64,000 nucleotides of DNA from Adiantum capillus-veneris. Lineage: Eukaryota > Streptophyta > Polypodiopsida > Polypodiales > Pteridaceae. Location: the NCBI GenBank assembly GCA_014529385.2, contig CM043958.1:118849018-118913017 (forward strand). The letters are read 5' to 3'. The notes under the pieces were generated by a model. That model made no database searches and was not told the DNA's origin. It saw only the letters and a list, made by a program, of their open reading frames with translations. Below, in pieces: positions 44,531-57,059 of this stretch; positions within the stretch are counted from its first letter, which is position 1, and every line of letters starts with the position of its first letter. A program made the position numbers and the translations under genes.

Positions 44531-46345
44531 CTCTTCCTTTTTCCGACTCCTTGACATTACGGTTGTCATCACAGTTATCCTCCAGGTTGTTATTACAGTT
44601 GCCTTCAAGGTTGTTATTACATTTGGCTTCAAGGTTGCCACTGCGGTTGCCATCGTTGTAGCCATCTTGGTTGCGAAAACCAAAACGGTTGTTATCACGA
44701 TTGTGTTTTAGGTTTAGGTTGGTGGGTTTGTTGTATTTTAAAGGTTTGGTAAACTTGTTGTAGGGAAAAGGTTTGGCGATGGAAGGAGGAGGGATTTTAG
44801 GTGAGAATAGGTTGTGAATGTGATTGAGAGGATATTTAGGAGCTATAGTAGGCTCTTTGGGCGTGGGATGCTTAAAAGGTCTTTTAAATGGTGGGGAGCA
44901 TGGTGGAGAGGGGAGTTGTGGGTTTTTGGAAGATTGGTTAGGAAGTTTGGTAGGGGATAAAAAGGGGCGTGTAGGATGCATGGGATGGGGGAGATCCTTG
45001 GATGGTTTGTGGGTATGGTGTGAGGATCTAGGAGGGCGAAAAGGGGCTTTAGAGGGAGGATGGTGACTTGAACTTTTGGAGTAGCGAGGATTGGTGGAGG
45101 TTGCAATAGTAGGGGGTTTGGCAAACGGGAGAGATTTGAAATGTTTATGGACTTCAAGTTCCACAAGTTCTTTGATAGTTTGCTCCTTAGGGAGGTGTAG
45201 GATTCCCTCCTTCATGGTAGCAATAGAGCGTTTCCTAGTTTTATAAGCTTCTTCTTCCTTTGAGGAGGCCAAGTGAGAATTAACGATAAATGATTGCATT
45301 AGGGAGAGAAATTGTTAAAGCGAGGATTCCTTCCAAACCCTTAGGTATTGGTGCCAATCGCAAGTGGCTAATCGGGGCAAGGTGATACAAGAGAGTTTTT
45401 TCACAAGATCGGTGAGGCGGCTTTCTACATCGAGGTGATATCCTTCAACCTTAGTTTGTAGGTTTTGCACTAGAATTTTTTGTGCTTGGGTTAGGGCTAG
45501 AGTACAATCCAATTGATATTGGATTGTAAGGGCGGTAAACTTGGCATTAAGGAGAGCTTGGGCTTGGGTATCTTCCAAATGCAAGCGTGATGGTTTCATG
45601 TTGAGGCTATTGGGATTGGCATTGTTTTTATGAAGTTCTTCCAAGTGAGTGGTGTACAAGGAGGCTTTGGTTAGCTTTAGATGCAACTTCTTGAATTCAA
45701 CTAGTGAGAGGTTGATGATGTCTTCGAACTCTTTGGGTTTTGCAGGGGAAAGGGGCGTGATATTGGTGAAGCAGAGGTGAGAGCCATGGGTGAAGAGGAG
45801 GGGGTGATCCTTGTAGTTGGGGGTGGTGGGTGAGAGGAAGGACCCAACCCGTTAGGTGAGGAGGATTGGTGTTGGATGGTGGAGAGGGTGATGCGAAGGT
45901 TGGGTTTGGTTTTCTTAGGAGGATTATGGTTGGGTGAGGTGGGTTCATTGTCAAGATTGGGCTCGAGGCGGTTAGGTGAGTCTTCAACTCTAAGAGTGGC
46001 TTGGTGAGGGTTGGGGGAGAAATCGAAGGATTCCTCCGAGAGGTAGTCGAGTTCGTCAGTGTTGTTCTTGTAGGGGTAGTCGAGTTCGTTGGTGTTGTTT
46101 TTGTAGGGGTCAAGTGTGAGGTGATCCATTGAGAGATTATTCTCCACGAAGAGGTTGTTGACGCGTGGTTCCTCGATCGGGGTAGCGGAATCGATGAGGA
46201 TTGCGGTGCCGTAAGGTGTTGGTGTTGGTGAATTCATGTTTAATTGCGGTAGGATATGGGTTATTTGTGACGCCGAGGGTTGGTATGAAGCTACCAGCTT
46301 ACATACCAAGTTTAGCAAGGTGACTCGCCTCTTACACCGTTTCAC
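44517..46345 (-). pseudogene. N-terminal or ORF1 region of the Penelope-like element
   Basis: One frame (46345-45701) encodes a Pro/Ser/Thr-rich segment (MNSPTPTPYGTAILIDS) with a short duplication (DPYKNNTNELDYPYKNNTDE). A frameshift near 45760 leads to a helical segment (EFEDIINLSLVEFKKLHL). A TAA follows at 45313, then MQSFIVNSHLASSKEEE and a His/Pro/Lys-rich stretch, and then an Asn-rich repeat (GNLEAKCNNNLEGNCNNNLE). Another frameshift near 44520 joins the RT. Long N-terminal extensions are known for endonuclease-deficient elements; the parts here have no recognisable catalytic motif. Confidence 0.6.
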
Positions 46346-47790
46346 TATGGGAAGCGGGCCTTCAAAGTGGCATTATGGGAAACGGGCCTTCCATAGAAAA
46401 AAAGAAATGGGCTGGGGTTGACGGGTTGTCGGGTTGCCTGGTTTCTGAGAACGCGGAGGTTGCGAGAGCTGGGGAGCTGGGGAGAGGCCGCCAATGGATG
46501 TGTCTGTGTGAAGTTAGCAGCTTGCGACGCGGGTATCTCACCGTCAGCAGACTGAGCGAGAACAGCGAGCAGCTGCGTTTGGCTGCAGTGTGTGACTGCG
46601 TGAAGTTTGTAGCTTGCGATGCGGGTATCTCATCGTCCGCAGACTGAGCGAAGCTGTTGCCGGGGAGAGGCCGCCAATGGACATTAGTGTTATTGGCTTT
46701 GCGCAAACCATGAGCAGCTGTGTTTAGCTGCGGTGTGTGAACTGCGTGTAGCTACTAGGTGAGGACAGTGTGCATACTGAGCGAAGCCGCAGCCGGGTGG
46801 TGAGCAATTGCCTGGTTCAGGATTGCATGGCTTTGTAAGGCAGCGAGCGGCGTTAGGTGTTAGATGTTGTAGGGGTAGTGAGGGTGGTTAAGGTGTGAGC
46901 GTAGAGGGGCTTGGGTGGCGGAGAAAAGCTTCACAAGCAAGGAGGGCGCAGCGTGTGATAGGTGCAACAGGTGTGGGCATGGCGAAACAGGTGTGGGCAT
47001 GGCAAAAATTCCTATAGAGCCAAGTAAGATGCAGCGTGAAACAGGTGCGATAGGCAAGGTGTAGGTTGAGACGGAGTTTTGAAAAGTAAGGTTAATGGAG
47101 GTATGTGTAATGGCAGAGGCGACTGAGCTGAAAAAGTCCAAACCTCGTGTGAGCTAGGAATAAACGAAAGCTTCCGAGGTTGCCTGAGTTTGCCTGTGGG
47201 ATTAAGTCGAACTTGCATATCGTAGGGTTTCCAGGGCAATTAAAACTGAGTGATGCAATATGTTAAATCAGTACGGGGGGAGTCGGGTGGCGGTTCCACG
47301 GTTGACAGAAAAGCCAGAGTCTATCAAGCCAGAGTTTAGCTGTTTTCTTCTTAAATGTTTGAGACACATAAGTGTACCACTCCAAAGTTTAGAAAACGTA
47401 AGAGTTCATGGGATCTATGGTTATCAAGTTTGCTCACATTCATCCCGCTAAAAACTTTAGGAAATGAAGGCTTCAAGGGAATATGGTTTATAAGTTGCTT
47501 TACAAGTTGGTCCACAATCCGGTTCGCGTGGTTAAGTTTCGGGAACACAGAGGGATTACTTCCCAAAACAGGGTTAATATCGAGTTGAGGATGGTTGAAA
47601 AGCGGAGGAAGGGAAAGACAAAAGACGGCGGGCGGGCGTTATCGGAGGGATGAAGTGCTCGGGTTGGAAAGCGGGGGAAGGAAAAGACAAAAGTCAAAGG
47701 TCGGTCGGCCGGCGGGCGGCCCGGGGGGGGGGGGGGGGGGGGATCGGAGGGATGAGTGAAGTGCGCATCGCTTATGTTTTCAAAAATAAA
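46346..47790 (-). other. 5' non-coding region of the Penelope-like element
   Basis: No supported frame. It holds degenerate tandem units around GCAGACTGAGCGA (about 46545 and 46638) and around GGGAGAGGCCGCCAATGGA (about 46480 and 46663), and a roughly 90-bp duplication near 47590-47760 ending in a G-run. Its far end at 47790 abuts the 3' end of the upstream truncated copy. Confidence 0.6.
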
Positions 47791-47884
47791 TACTTTAATA
47801 AATATGCCAAGCGTGCGTAGCACTTGAATTTTTACACAAGGTAAAGAGGTTAAGGATGGGGCTATGTTAGAGGTTCAGAGGGAA

Positions 47885-47923
47885 ACCAAACGCGTTTCGC
47901 TCCTTGAGGAGCTCATCAGTGGT
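47885..47923 (-). ncRNA. Type I hammerhead ribozyme motif (copy 2)
   Basis: Same structure as copy 1: ACCA (47920-47923), CTGATGA (47913-47919), GCTCC (47908-47912), loop TCAA, GGAGC (47899-47903), GAAA (47895-47898), CGCG, TT, TGGT (47885-47888). The only change in the 39 bases is in the stem II loop (TCAC to TCAA). Cleavage at both copies of a tandem transcript would release a 6324-base RNA, one monomer. Confidence 0.82.
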
Positions 47924-48393
47924 AGGAGGTGGTAGTAGGTTTTGAAAGGGAGTTCAAAAGAGGGAGGGGGAGTTTATATAGGAGGTGGTTTGGGGAATGA
48001 CAAGGAGAGGGGAGGGGGGTGTTTGTTTGGGAAATTGTGTCTACAGGTTTTTGTATTTAAGAATAATTGTAGAGAGGTTAAGGGGAAGGGGGGAGGGTAG
48101 AGGCTAGTATTAAGGGAGAGGTCTCTCCCCCAAAAAAGGTAGCCTGGTTTTAAACCGATGTAGGGTACAAACTTTTAGGAGGGAAAACTTTTGTACCGTT
48201 ATTCTTAAAGGCAGCCTGGTTTGAGTGTATTGCAATTGGAGCTAGTGAGAGAATGTCTAGTGAGCTAAAGCAAGTGAGATAGGGGGAGACCGCTAAGTTA
48301 AAGGCAGTGTGGTTTTTAACGGGTTCAAGTGTATTGCAACTAGAGCGAAGGAGAGAGAGGGGGAAACTATGAGCGTGGGGACGGATGGGGGTT

Positions 48394-48453
<60 letters not shown>

Positions 48454-48843
48454 AGGGAGAGAGGTGGGACAATATTATCTTAGCAAATGTTTGGGTAGAA
48501 GAAACTTGTAGTGGAGTGCAGTTAGGTGTTAAAGATTTCAACATCAAGAGAGGGTTAGGGGTTTTCTTACATCAACAAGTTATGTCAAAAAGCTTTTAAT
48601 GGAAAAGGATAGTAGGTGCTATGGGATTTTACTTTACATCGTGAGATCAATGCAAAGAAAGGAGTACAAAGAACCGAGGTTTGTCGAGGTTTCTTGCCGG
48701 GGGAGGCTCAAAGAAAACCATAAGGAAAAGAAGGAGATGGCCAAGTAGGGGTGGCCCAAGTATGAGAAGTATTGAGCGCATTCCTGCAAAACACAACAAT
48801 TGGTGTTAGGGTAGGATAAAATATAAAAGGAAAGAGATGTCCT

Positions 48844-49236
48844 TCATTGCGGTACTAAGGCTTTAGTTAGGATAGAGCTTAAATTAGGGCCGTTAGTCCA
48901 ACACAAGGTGGGCTTGTCGAGATGTGCAAGGGTAGGCGAAAGACTGCATGCTAGCTGGAGAGGTTTTCCAATGGTTAGGGTAGGATTAAGTTTCCGAGTT
49001 TCTGGTGAAAAAGGAAGTTTAAAGATAATGGGGAGAACTTTATTGGTTTTTGGAATTTTGCTTAAAAGAGAAGGTCTCTCCTGATAAGAGATTGAGCAAA
49101 AGACTTTTATTAAAAATCCTCTAGGATAACCCCTACAAATGAGCCTTTGAAAGAAGAGGTTTCTTAGGGTTGAGAATCCCTTTGAGGTGCTCTCTCTAAT
49201 GATATACCGTCTGAGTTCTGCTTTAATAAAAGCCAA
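48844..49236 (-). pseudogene. RT C-terminal fragment in the truncated Penelope-like copy
   Basis: An open frame of 130 codons (AFIKAELRRYIIRESTSKG ... SSILTKALVPQ) is nearly identical to the last part of the RT at 42512. It lacks all catalytic blocks because the copy is 5'-truncated. Confidence 0.9.
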
Positions 49237-49622
49237 CTTCTGCAGTCCCGACCCATACTATGCACTAAAATGGGCCCTATGTCTCATATTGTCCATTTTA
49301 GTGCATAAAATGGGCCTTAAACGCCCATACCAAATCAAATGGTTGTGAAACTTTTCATGGGTGGATAAATGGTGCTCACCCCCACCCATACAAAGGGTTG
49401 AGAATCCCTTTGAGGTGCTCTCTCTAATGATATACCGTTTGAGTTCTGCTTTAATAAAAGCCAACTTCTGCAGTCCCAACCCATACTATGCACTAAAATG
49501 GGCCCTATGTCTCATATTGTCCATTTTAGTGCATAAAATGGGCCTTAAACGCCCATACCATATCAAATGGTTGTGAAACTTTTCATGGGTGGATAAATGG
49601 TGCTCACCCCCACCCATACAAA
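49167..49622. repeat. 228-bp tandem duplication across the element-satellite junction
   Basis: Two units start GGGTTGAGAATCCCTTTG at 49167 and 49395. Each contains about 76 bp of Penelope-like RT plus about 152 bp of satellite, so the duplication happened after the insertion. Confidence 0.9.
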
Positions 49623-49850
49623 GTCTTTTATTCATCTGATATGATTTTTGTGGTCCCAAACCATATTATGCACTAAAATGGGTCGTATGAGCCACGTGGT
49701 CCATTTTAGTGAATACTATGGTGCTTGACAGCCCAAACCAAATGACTATTCAACTTTGTACAGGTGAAAAAATGGTGCTCACCCCCACTTGTGAAAAGTC
49801 TCATCGCCATCAAATATGGTTTGGGCGATCCTGATCCATACTATGCATTA

Positions 49851-50036
49851 TAAACCCTCAACCCTGAACCATAATCCTTAAACCATAAACCGAAAACCTT
49901 ATACCTTGAACTTTGACCCTAAACCCTTAGTCATCTAACAAGGTTTGGGCGGTCCCCACCCATATTATGTGCTAAATGGGCCGTATGGCTACCCTAAATC
50001 ATGAGTTCTAAACCCTAACCCTTAAATCCTAAAGTT
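49851..50036. repeat. Interstitial telomere-like CCCTAAA tracts (right copy)
   Basis: Duplicate of the tracts at 38799-38985, with the same degenerate units. Confidence 0.7.
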
Positions 50037-50336
50037 GGATGGCTATGAAACTTTACACAAGGGAGAAATGGTACTCACCACCCCACCCATGCAAAGTTTC
50101 ACAGCCATCCGATATGGTTTGGGCGATTTTGACCCATACTATGCGCTAAAATGGATTGTATGGCTTATACGACCCATTTTAGCGCTTAGTATGGGCCTTG
50201 ACCACTCATATCATATCCGATGAATGTGCAACTTTGCATGGGTGGGAAAATGGTTCTCACCCCCATTCATGCAATGTTGCACAGCCATTCGATATGGTTT
50301 GGGTAGTCCCGACCCATACTATGCTCTAAAATGGGT

Positions 50337-50714
<378 letters not shown>

Positions 50715-52860
50715 AATGAATCCTATGGCTTATAGATCCCATTTTAGTCCATAGTATGGTCCTTAGCCATCCATACCAATTTGGATGAGTGTGTAACTTT
50801 TCACGGGTGGAATAATGGTGCTCACCCCCACCCATGAAAATTCTCATGGCCATCCTATATGGTTTGGATAGTCTTCATCCATACTATGTGCAAAAATGGG
50901 CCATATGGCTCATACAGCCCATTTTGCGCATAGTATGAGACTTGACCACCCATGGTAGTTTGGATGTATGTGCAACTTTGCATGAGGGAGATAATGGTCC
51001 TCACCCCCACCCGTGCAATGTCTCATATCCATCTTGGGTGTTCAAGACCCATAATATGCGCTAAAATCCGTTGGAAGATCGTACGATCCATTTTAGCGCA
51101 TAGTATGGGTCACGACCACCCAAACCATATTGGATGGCTGTAAGACTTTGCATCGGTGAGGTTGAGACCAAATCTCTTACCCCTAAAAAGTTGGAAATCC
51201 ATCTGATATGGTATGGGTAGTCAAGGCCCCTACTATGTGTTAAAATGGGACATATGGCTTATACAACACATTTTAGTGCTTTATATGGGTCAAGATCACC
51301 CAAACCATATCCAATGGCTACGTAACTTTTCACGGGTAGGAATGAGTACTATTCCACCACCCATGCAATGTCTTGTGGCCATCCAATATGGTTTGAGCAG
51401 TCAAGGCCCATACTATGCGCTCAAATGGATTGTATGAGCCTTACGATCCATTTTATCACATAGTATGGTTTGGGACCACCCAAACCATATTGGATGGCCA
51501 CAAGAACTTTCACACGGTGGGAGTGAGAACCATTTTTCCACCCTAAAAAGTTTCACAGCCATCCGATATGGTATGGGCGATCTAAACTCATAATATGTGT
51601 TAAAATGGGTCGTATGAGCCATACGGCCCATTTTAGCACATAGTATAGTTCAAGACCATCCAAACATATTGGATGGTCACAAGAATTTATAAATATGTAA
51701 GTGAGTACCATTCCTTCATCCTCATAATTTTTTGTAGCCATCTTATATGGTATGAATAGTCAAGGCCCATACTATGTACTGAAATGGGACATATGGCTCA
51801 TCTAGTCCATTCTAGCGCATAGTATGGGTCCAGACCGCCCAAACCATATCAAATGTTTATGAGACTGTTCATAAGTATTGGGAAGAACCATTCACTTACT
51901 CTTGCAAAGCTGAATAACCATCCAATATGGTTTGGCCAGTCAAGGCCCATACTATGCGCTAAAATGGACCATATGAGCCAACCAATCCATTTTAGTCATA
52001 GTATGGGTCGATATCATCCAAACCATATCAGATGGCCATGATAATCTGCATGGGTGGAGGTAAGTACTATTAGTCTATCCATGCATAGTTTCATAGCCAT
52101 CCGAATTGGTACAGGCAGTCAAGGCACATACTATGCGCTAAAATGGTCGGTATGAGTCATAAGGTCCATTTTAGCGCATACTATGGGCCTTGACAACCCA
52201 TACCAGTTTAATTGGCTTTGCAATGTTGTAATTGTGATTAAATAGTACTCATCCCCACCTTGTAAAGTCTCATGGTCATCCAATATTTCTTGGGCGGTTC
52301 TAACCCATACTATATGCTAAAATGGATTTTATGGCTCATACGGTCCATTTTAGCCCATAATATGGGCCTTGACCACCCATACCACTTTGGATGGTTGTGC
52401 AAATTTTCAAGGGAGGTGAAATAGTGCTCACTTTCACCCGTGAAAAGTCTCGTGGCCATCCGATATGGTTTGGGCGGTCCTGACTCATGCTATATGCTAA
52501 AATGGGTCGTATGGCTCATATGGCCTATTTTAGCACATAGCATGGTTCTTAACCATCCATACCAGTTTGGATAGTTGTGCATCTTTATAAAAGAGAAAAA
52601 ATTATGCTCATCCCCACCCGTGCAAAGTATCATAGCCATTTGATATGGTTTAAGCGATCCCAACCCATACTATGCGCTAAAATGGGTCATATGAGAGCCA
52701 TATGGCCCATTTTAGGGCATAATATGGGCCTTGATCGCCCATACCATATTGGATGTCTATGAAACTTTTCATGGGTGGGGGAATGGTTCTCAAACCCACC
52801 CATGCAAATTTTCACAATCATATGGGGAAGTCGCGACCCATACTATGCGCTAAAATGGGC

Positions 52861-54995
52861 AGAAAGATTTAACTATCCCAAGCCTCAGTCCCAAGACCTC
52901 AAACACCTTCGAAGGTGGAGAGAGCTAGCAGGGAATGAGGGTAGGGAAGAGAAAGAACCCCCTAGCTTTCTTGGGTCGATCCCCCCTTGTAGCTCGTGCT
53001 TGAAGCTCATTGGACCCCCTCCAGGCCTAGCCAGTCACAAGTAGGAGGCATTACAAGCAACAAGGGTAGCCTTGGGACAAGTGTCCCCCTTTCCCCTTTG
53101 AGAGAGAGGTCTTGATAAATACAAAATCAATTAATTAAATCTCCTAAATTATCATTCTTGGGTGGACAACCAATAGGCTTCAGGCACACCATGAGGGCAA
53201 CATGAGGAGGAACTTGACAAGTGTCCCTTTTGCTTGCTTTGTACCATCCATGCCTTGTGTGAGTGTGTGGGTGTTTTCTCTCATCCCCCCTCATGTAGGG
53301 CTCGCCCCCTCCTTGTAGGGATTGAATATTTGACTTTTTGACACCTCAAGCCCCTCATGCATAGGCCCAGTTCCCACCACAAGCTTTACCCTTGAGCACT
53401 TTAAGCTTGGGTTGGGTTCTCACCTCAAGTGCAAACCTAGCATGTCAAGCACCTCAATCATCTCAATCATCAAGCACCTCAAGCATCTCAATCATCTTAT
53501 CCATCAAGCATGACAAGCAGGACAAGCACCTCGAGCTAGGTCGGGTTCCTGCCCCTCAAGCTCAGCCCTAGCTTACCTAAGGTCAAAGGACTTTTACACA
53601 CATTGTTGGAGGTCTTCAATGAAGCTAACCCTAAGGTATTATACTCCATTGGTTAGCCTTTCTCTTTGATAGACCATCTCTCATTTAGCCCCCTTTACCA
53701 TTGGCCCTGTGTTGAGATAGATCTATAAGCACATGTCTATATCTTAATCCCCCCTCCAATAGGCATTTGTATTATGATTTCTCCCGTTAAGAGAGACTTG
53801 TTACAATACAATCTTTGTGTTCCTTGTGACCTAGGTGATACAATGAAGATGGAAAGCATCATGCATCACAAACATAACATAAACTTGAAGAAAGCTTTAA
53901 CTATACCAAGCCTCAGTCCCAAGACCTCAAACACCTTCAAAGGTGGAGAGAGCTAGCAGGGAATGAGGGTAGGGAAGAGGAAGAAGAAACATTTCATAGG
54001 AGAAAGAATTAGTTCCTCACTTATCATAACTCTTCTTGCTAGCATACATAATAGCATAGTAATGAAGAAGAAGGAGATGGCAAGCTTAAGCATTGAAGCA
54101 TGGCTCTTGGTTGGATTTGCACTCCATAGCCAAGAGTGTTGGTGTAGGCTCTCAACCTCTACTTGCTTGGAGAAGGAGAGGGAGCTCTTCCACTTTGCAT
54201 AGCACACAATGAGAGTGTTTGTGAGTGTGTGTGGGTGAGTATACCCCCTAAGAAACCCCCTAGATTTCTTGGGTCAACCCCCCCTTGTATCTCATGCTTG
54301 AAGCTCATTGGACCCCTCCAAGCCTAGCCAATCACAAGTAGGAGGCATTACAAGCAACAAGGGTAGCCTTGGGACAAGTGTCCCCCTTTCCCCTTTGAGA
54401 CAGAGGGCTTGATAAATACAAATCAATTAATTAAATTTCCTAAATTATCATTCTTGGGTGGCCAACCAATAGGCTTCAGGCACACCATGAGGGCAACATG
54501 AGGAGGAACTTGACAAGTGTCCCTTTTGCTTTCTTTGTACCATGCATGCCTTGTGTGAGGGTGTGGGGTGTTCTCTCTCATCCCCCCTCATGTATGGCTT
54601 GCCCCCTCCTTGTAGGGATTGAATATTTGAATTTTTGACACCTCAAGCCCCTCATGCATAGGCATAGTTCCCACCACAAGCTTGGCCCTTAAGCACTTTA
54701 AGCTTGGGCTGGGTTCTCACCTCAAGTGCAACCCTAGCATCTCAAGCATGTCAAGCACCTTAGTCATCAAGCATGACAAGCAGGACAAGCACCTCGAGCT
54801 GGGTCGGGTTCTCGCGCCTCAAGCTCAACCCTAGCTTACCTAAGGTCAAAGTACTTTTACACACATTAGAAGCTAACCCTAAGGTCTTATGCTCCATTAG
54901 TTAGCCTTTGTCTTTGATAGACCATCTCTCATTTGGGCCCCTTTACCATTGGCCCTATGTTGAGATAGATCTATAAGCAAATGTTTATATCTTAA
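52861..54995. repeat. About 1-kb tandem duplication interrupting the satellite
   Basis: Unit 1 starts AGAAAGATTTAACTAT at 52861 and unit 2 starts AGAAAGCTTTAACTAT at 53890. Shared blocks include CCAAGCCTCAGTCCCAAGAC near the start and TTGAGATAGATCTATAAGCA at the end. Unit 2 has about 270 bp more near 53980-54250. CTCAAGCATCTCAATCATC-type short repeats occur in the middle. No coding support. It could be a remnant of a small LTR element, but no TG...CA ends or target duplication were found. Confidence 0.75.
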
Positions 54996-55094
54996 CCCCT
55001 GTTCTCGTTTATTCTCCCACATTAAGTGATCAGTTTAAAATGAGAAAATCATTTGGGTTGGTTAGATATTAGATAATTAGATTTTATGACATTC

Positions 55095-57046
55095 ACAGCC
55101 ATCCGATATGGTTTGGGAGCTCAAGGCCTATATTAGGTGCTAAAATAGGTTGTATGAGCCATACGATCCATTCTAGCGTATAGTATGCTTCGGGAGTACC
55201 CAAACCATATTGGATGGCCACAAGACATTACACGGGTGGATTTGAGAACTATTATCCCATCTCTGCAAAGTTTCACAGCCATCCAATATGGTATGGGGGA
55301 TCAAAGCCCACTATGTGTGCTAAATGGGATGTATGAGTCGTACGGCTTATTTTAGCCCATAGTTTGGTTTGGGACCGCCCAAACGATATAGGATGGCCAC
55401 GAGACCTTTCACGATGGAAGAACCATTAATTCACCCCTGTAGTGTTTCACAACCATTCGATATAGTATGGGCAGTCAAGGCCCATACTATGTGCTAAAAT
55501 GGGACATATGGCTCATATAACCATTTTAACGCATAGTATGGGTCCGGACTGCCCAAACCATATTATATGGTTATGAGACTTTGCATGAGTGATGGTGAGA
55601 ATAATTCACCCACTCTTGAAAAGTTTTTTAATAGCCATCCGATATGGTTTGGGTGGTCAAGGACCATACTATGTGCTAAAATGGGACATATGGCTCATAT
55701 TTACAACCCATCATATGGCCATGATTATTTTTATAAGTGAGGTGAGTACTATCCTCCCACCCCGTAGAAAGTTGTACAGCCATCCGGATTGGTATGGGCA
55801 GTCAAGGCCCATACTATGCACTAAAATGGTTTGTACATGCCATACGACCTATTTTAGCGCATATTATGGACCTTGATTTCCCATACCAGTTCAGATGATT
55901 GTTCATCATTTCAAGGGTGGGAAATAGTGATCACCCCATCCATGTAAAGTTTCACAGCTATCTGATATGGTCTGGGCAGTCCTGACCCATAATACACTAA
56001 AATGGGTCATATATCTTCGGCCCCTTTTAGCGTATAATATGGGTGTTGACTGTCCATACTATATCATATGGATGTGAAATTTTTTACAGATGGATAAATC
56101 ATTCTCACTCTAGTCTTACAAACTCCATAGCCATCTGATATGATTTGGGCGGTCTCGACCCATACTATGCGCTAAAATGGGCCGTATGAGCCATATGGCC
56201 CATTTTAGTACATAGTATGGGCCTTGGCCGCCCATGCCAATTTGGATGGCTATGAAACTTTGCATGGGTGGGAGAATGATACTCATCCCCACCCATGCAA
56301 AGTTTCAAATCCATCTAGTATGTTTTGGGTGGTTCTGGACTATACTATACGCTAAAATGGGCCGTTTGGTTTATACAACCCATTTTTGTGCATAGTATCG
56401 GCTTTGATCGCCCATACCATATTGGATGGCTATGAAAATTTTCATGGGTGGAAAAATGGTGCTCAACCTGACCCCTGCAAATTTTAATAGACATCCAAAT
56501 TGGTATGGGTGGTCAAGGCCCATACTATGTGCTAAAATGGGACGTATGCCCATTTGAGCACATAGTATGGTTTGAGACCGCCCAAACAATATTGGATGGC
56601 CACAAGACTTTGCATGGGTGGAGGTGAGCACCATTCCTCCACCCTTGCAAAGTTTCACAATCATCCAATATGGTATGGGTGGTCAAGGCCCATAATGTGT
56701 GCTAAAATGTGTCATATGAGCCATACGGCCCATTTTAGCATATAGTATGATTCAAGACCGCCCAAACCATATTGGGTGGCTATGAGATGGGGGTGAGTCC
56801 ACTTCCCCAACCTTGAAAATTTGCATAGCCATCCAATATGATATGGGCAATCAAGACCCATTCTATGCGCTAAAATGGGACATATGGCTCATATAACCCA
56901 TTTTAGCACATATGGATTGGGACCGTCCTATGCATATCGGATGTCCGTGAGAACTTGCACGAGTGGATGTGAGCACCATTTGGGTGGTCAAGGGCCATAC
57001 TTTGTGATAAAATGGGTCATATGGCTCATACAACCCATTTTAGCTC
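55095..57046. repeat. Palindromic satellite, right block
   Basis: The array resumes mid-monomer at CACAGCCATCCGATATGG and runs to about 57046 with the same two dyads per monomer. Monomers here are more degenerate than in the middle block. Confidence 0.88.
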
Positions 57047-57059
57047 TTCTATCATGGAT

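Larger units (their letters stand above)
41468..49242 (-). mobile_element. Penelope-like element with pseudo-LTRs
   Basis: On the minus strand a 5'-truncated copy (49242 to 47791) is followed head-to-tail by a full-length copy (47790 to 41468), giving direct terminal repeats of about 1.45 kb. This partial tandem is the classic pseudo-LTR layout of Penelope-like elements. The RT is diagnostic, no GIY-YIG endonuclease is visible, and each terminal repeat carries a hammerhead motif. The monomer is 6324 bp. It is inserted in the 180-bp satellite and flanked by an about 1.7-kb direct duplication of it. Confidence 0.9.
47791..49242 (-). repeat. Pseudo-LTR, upstream 5'-truncated copy
   Basis: It starts inside the RT (AFIKAELRRYIIRES) and ends at the same 3' terminus as the downstream copy. 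It begins abruptly at 49242 against satellite sequence. Confidence 0.93.

Noticed and set aside
49258-49479. 73-codon ORF across the Penelope-satellite junction
   Set aside because: It is a chance fusion created by the 228-bp tandem duplication.
53963-54202. 79-codon ORF in the 1-kb tandem duplication
   Set aside because: It lies in the segment present in only one unit and has no recognisable domain or conserved partner.
52861-54995. LTR pair of a small (TRIM-like) retrotransposon
   Set aside because: Unit ends are not TG...CA, and no primer-binding site, polypurine tract or target duplication was found.
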